From: an uncultured Eubacterium sp.
Lineage (GTDB): Bacteria; Bacillota; Clostridia; Lachnospirales; Lachnospiraceae
Assembly (NCBI GenBank): GCA_946611445.1
Contig: CAMODP010000085.1
Span: forward strand, 1 to 7,611
DNA: 7,611 nt
Direction of reading: 5' to 3'
The position numbers and the translations under genes are program-made. The notes under the pieces were generated by a model, which made no database searches, was not told the origin of the DNA, and saw only the letters and a program-made list of their open reading frames with translations. Shown here piece after piece: positions 6,806-7,611 of this stretch (the first letter of the stretch is position 1; the number at the start of each line of letters is the position of its first letter).

Positions 6806-7486
6806 TCAGCGCAGTTCTTCCCTGCGGCTTCTCCGCAGATATACCGCGCCGAGAAGTGACGCGCCGCACATGACCAGGAGAATGACCGGCAGTCTCTCAT
6901 CCGCAGGGAGAGCCTGCTCCCTGACTGTGAGGTCACAGCCGATCGCCCCGAGGAAAAGAATCCCCGACGCTGCAGAGAGCAGCCATGACCGCCGGTTCCA
7001 TATACAGGCTGCCGCTCCCGCCAGAGCCATCGCCGACTCCATCCGGCGAAGCGCCAGCACATCGGCCGCGCTGGCTTCAGGCAGGCACAAAGGCAGCAGC
7101 AGGTACAGCAGCGCCGCCAGCCCCACGGCACCGGCCAGGGACAGCCACCACAGATGCCGCAGAAAGCCGAAGCCCTTCGCCTCCGTCTGCCAGAGACGGA
7201 CATCGGTCCGCTCCGCCAGGGCTCTGGCACCTTCTGTATATGTGCTGTTCGTCATCACAGCCGCGATATCACAGTCATAGTATCTGGCGCCGGCATATGC
7301 CTGCTGCACGGCGTGGTTGCCCACAGGCGAACTGTAGTATTTGCACTGGATCCCATAGGTTTTCCTGTGCTTCCGCGCCAGTATGTCCACACCCTGGTCG
7401 CCGCTTCCGCCGATGAGTTCTACGTGTGTGAAACCCTGGCGGCGGAGCGCAGCGGCGCACTTTTTCTCGAATTTATAACCGTCCAT
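6806..7486 (-). CDS. Membrane-anchored Mrr-type restriction endonuclease-like protein
   Basis: A 226-residue protein with two parts. Residues 1-105 are an Mrr_cat/PD-(D/E)xK nuclease domain: Glu7 in GYKFEKKCAAALRRQGF, then GGSGDQGVDILA with Asp34, then IQCK with Gln47 and Lys49. Next come PVGNHAVQQAYAGARYY (54-70) and the conserved MTNSTYTEGARALAE (78-92). All expected catalytic positions are present. Residues 112-217 hold about four hydrophobic helices (near 112-133, 151-163, 167-184 and 199-217), followed by a basic tail (RRSRREELR). The nuclease domain is therefore predicted to sit on the cytoplasmic face of the membrane. It may cleave methylated or damaged DNA, but no modification enzyme is nearby and the substrate is unknown. 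There is no good ribosome site before ATG 7486 (AAAGG lies about 14 bases away), and no in-frame alternative start before the upstream stop. Confidence 0.85.
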   Translation of the reverse strand: MDGYKFEKKCAAALRRQGFTHVELIGGSGDQGVDILARKHRKTYGIQCKYYSSPVGNHAVQQAYAGARYYDCDIAAVMTNSTYTEGARALAERTDVRLWQTEAKGFGFLRHLWWLSLAGAVGLAALLYLLLPLCLPEASAADVLALRRMESAMALAGAAACIWNRRSWLLSAASGILFLGAIGCDLTVREQALPADERLPVILLVMCGASLLGAVYLRRSRREELR

Positions 7487-7611
7487 TTGTGAATGCGATA
7501 CCTTTCCGCAAAGTGTTGCCGCTGTCTCTTATCTGTCAAATTGTATACTTTTTGATAGCTTTCGGTAATGGACGCAGTCTGCGCCGTGCCTTTCTGTCAT
7601 CATCCTGCGGT
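7487..7611. other. Non-coding right edge, upstream of the nuclease gene
   Basis: No convincing gene is seen in these 125 bases. On the minus strand a perfect TTGACA (7534-7539) could be a -35 box for the nuclease gene, but no acceptable -10 lies 16-18 bases downstream. An overlapping TATACA could instead be a -10 for a start further upstream. A short odd palindrome (7573-7583) is also present. The true promoter cannot be fixed. Confidence 0.4.

Noticed and set aside
6586..7230. Minus-strand open frame of 214 codons bridging the nuclease and antiporter genes
   Set aside because: It overlaps both genes in another frame; its tryptophan, cysteine and arginine-rich product matches no family and is a frame shadow of the nuclease gene.
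7522..7532. CTGTCTCTTAT, identical to the first 11 bases of the Tn5 mosaic end and of transposase-based sequencing adapters
   Set aside because: The next eight bases diverge completely from the 19-base end, there is no second end or transposase, and the sequence flows on as ordinary intergenic DNA, so this is probably chance.

Overview
The window reads as a chromosomal segment of a moderately GC-rich Gram-positive anaerobe, most likely a Clostridia/Lachnospiraceae relative. This is an inference from consensus AGGAG-type ribosome binding sites, sigma-A-like promoters, intrinsic terminators, and the sequence style of the CLC, DtxR and NhaC proteins. No rRNA, tRNA, CRISPR array, transposase or phage gene is visible. 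Seven protein genes cover almost everything and no gene-free stretch exceeds about 255 bases.

Left part (minus strand): a strong intrinsic terminator at the left edge, a T-rich 3' region holding a short direct repeat, then a complete GMP synthetase gene (guaA). Its leader of about 95 nt has a perfect TATAAT box, a GC-rich dyad and a degenerate internal repeat, but no recognisable purine riboswitch. Divergent from guaA and on the plus strand is a compact lrgA-lrgB-clc cluster. The LrgA/CidA-type and LrgB/CidB-type membrane proteins overlap by 4 bases, and a CLC-family anion transporter follows 43 bases later. The cluster ends at a near-perfect 14-bp bidirectional terminator.

Right part (minus strand): reading leftwards from the right edge there is a membrane-anchored Mrr-type nuclease-like gene, a 12-TM-class NhaC-family antiporter, and a short DtxR/MntR-type metal-dependent regulator. 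The regulator has its own good promoter (TTTACA-17-TAGAAT). That promoter overlaps a partial match to the DtxR/IdeR operator, so autoregulation is plausible.

Functionally this is a housekeeping purine gene beside ion and organic-acid transport genes (LrgAB, CLC, NhaC) and a metal sensor. I see no obvious new multi-gene defence or mobile system. The points most worth a second look are: the lrgAB-clc linkage, with a CLC that keeps the gating glutamate but has atypical selectivity-filter segments; the regulator's mixed Mn-type/Fe-type ligand set; the fusion of an Mrr nuclease domain to a multi-TM tail; and the guaA leader element, which may be a dispersed intergenic repeat.
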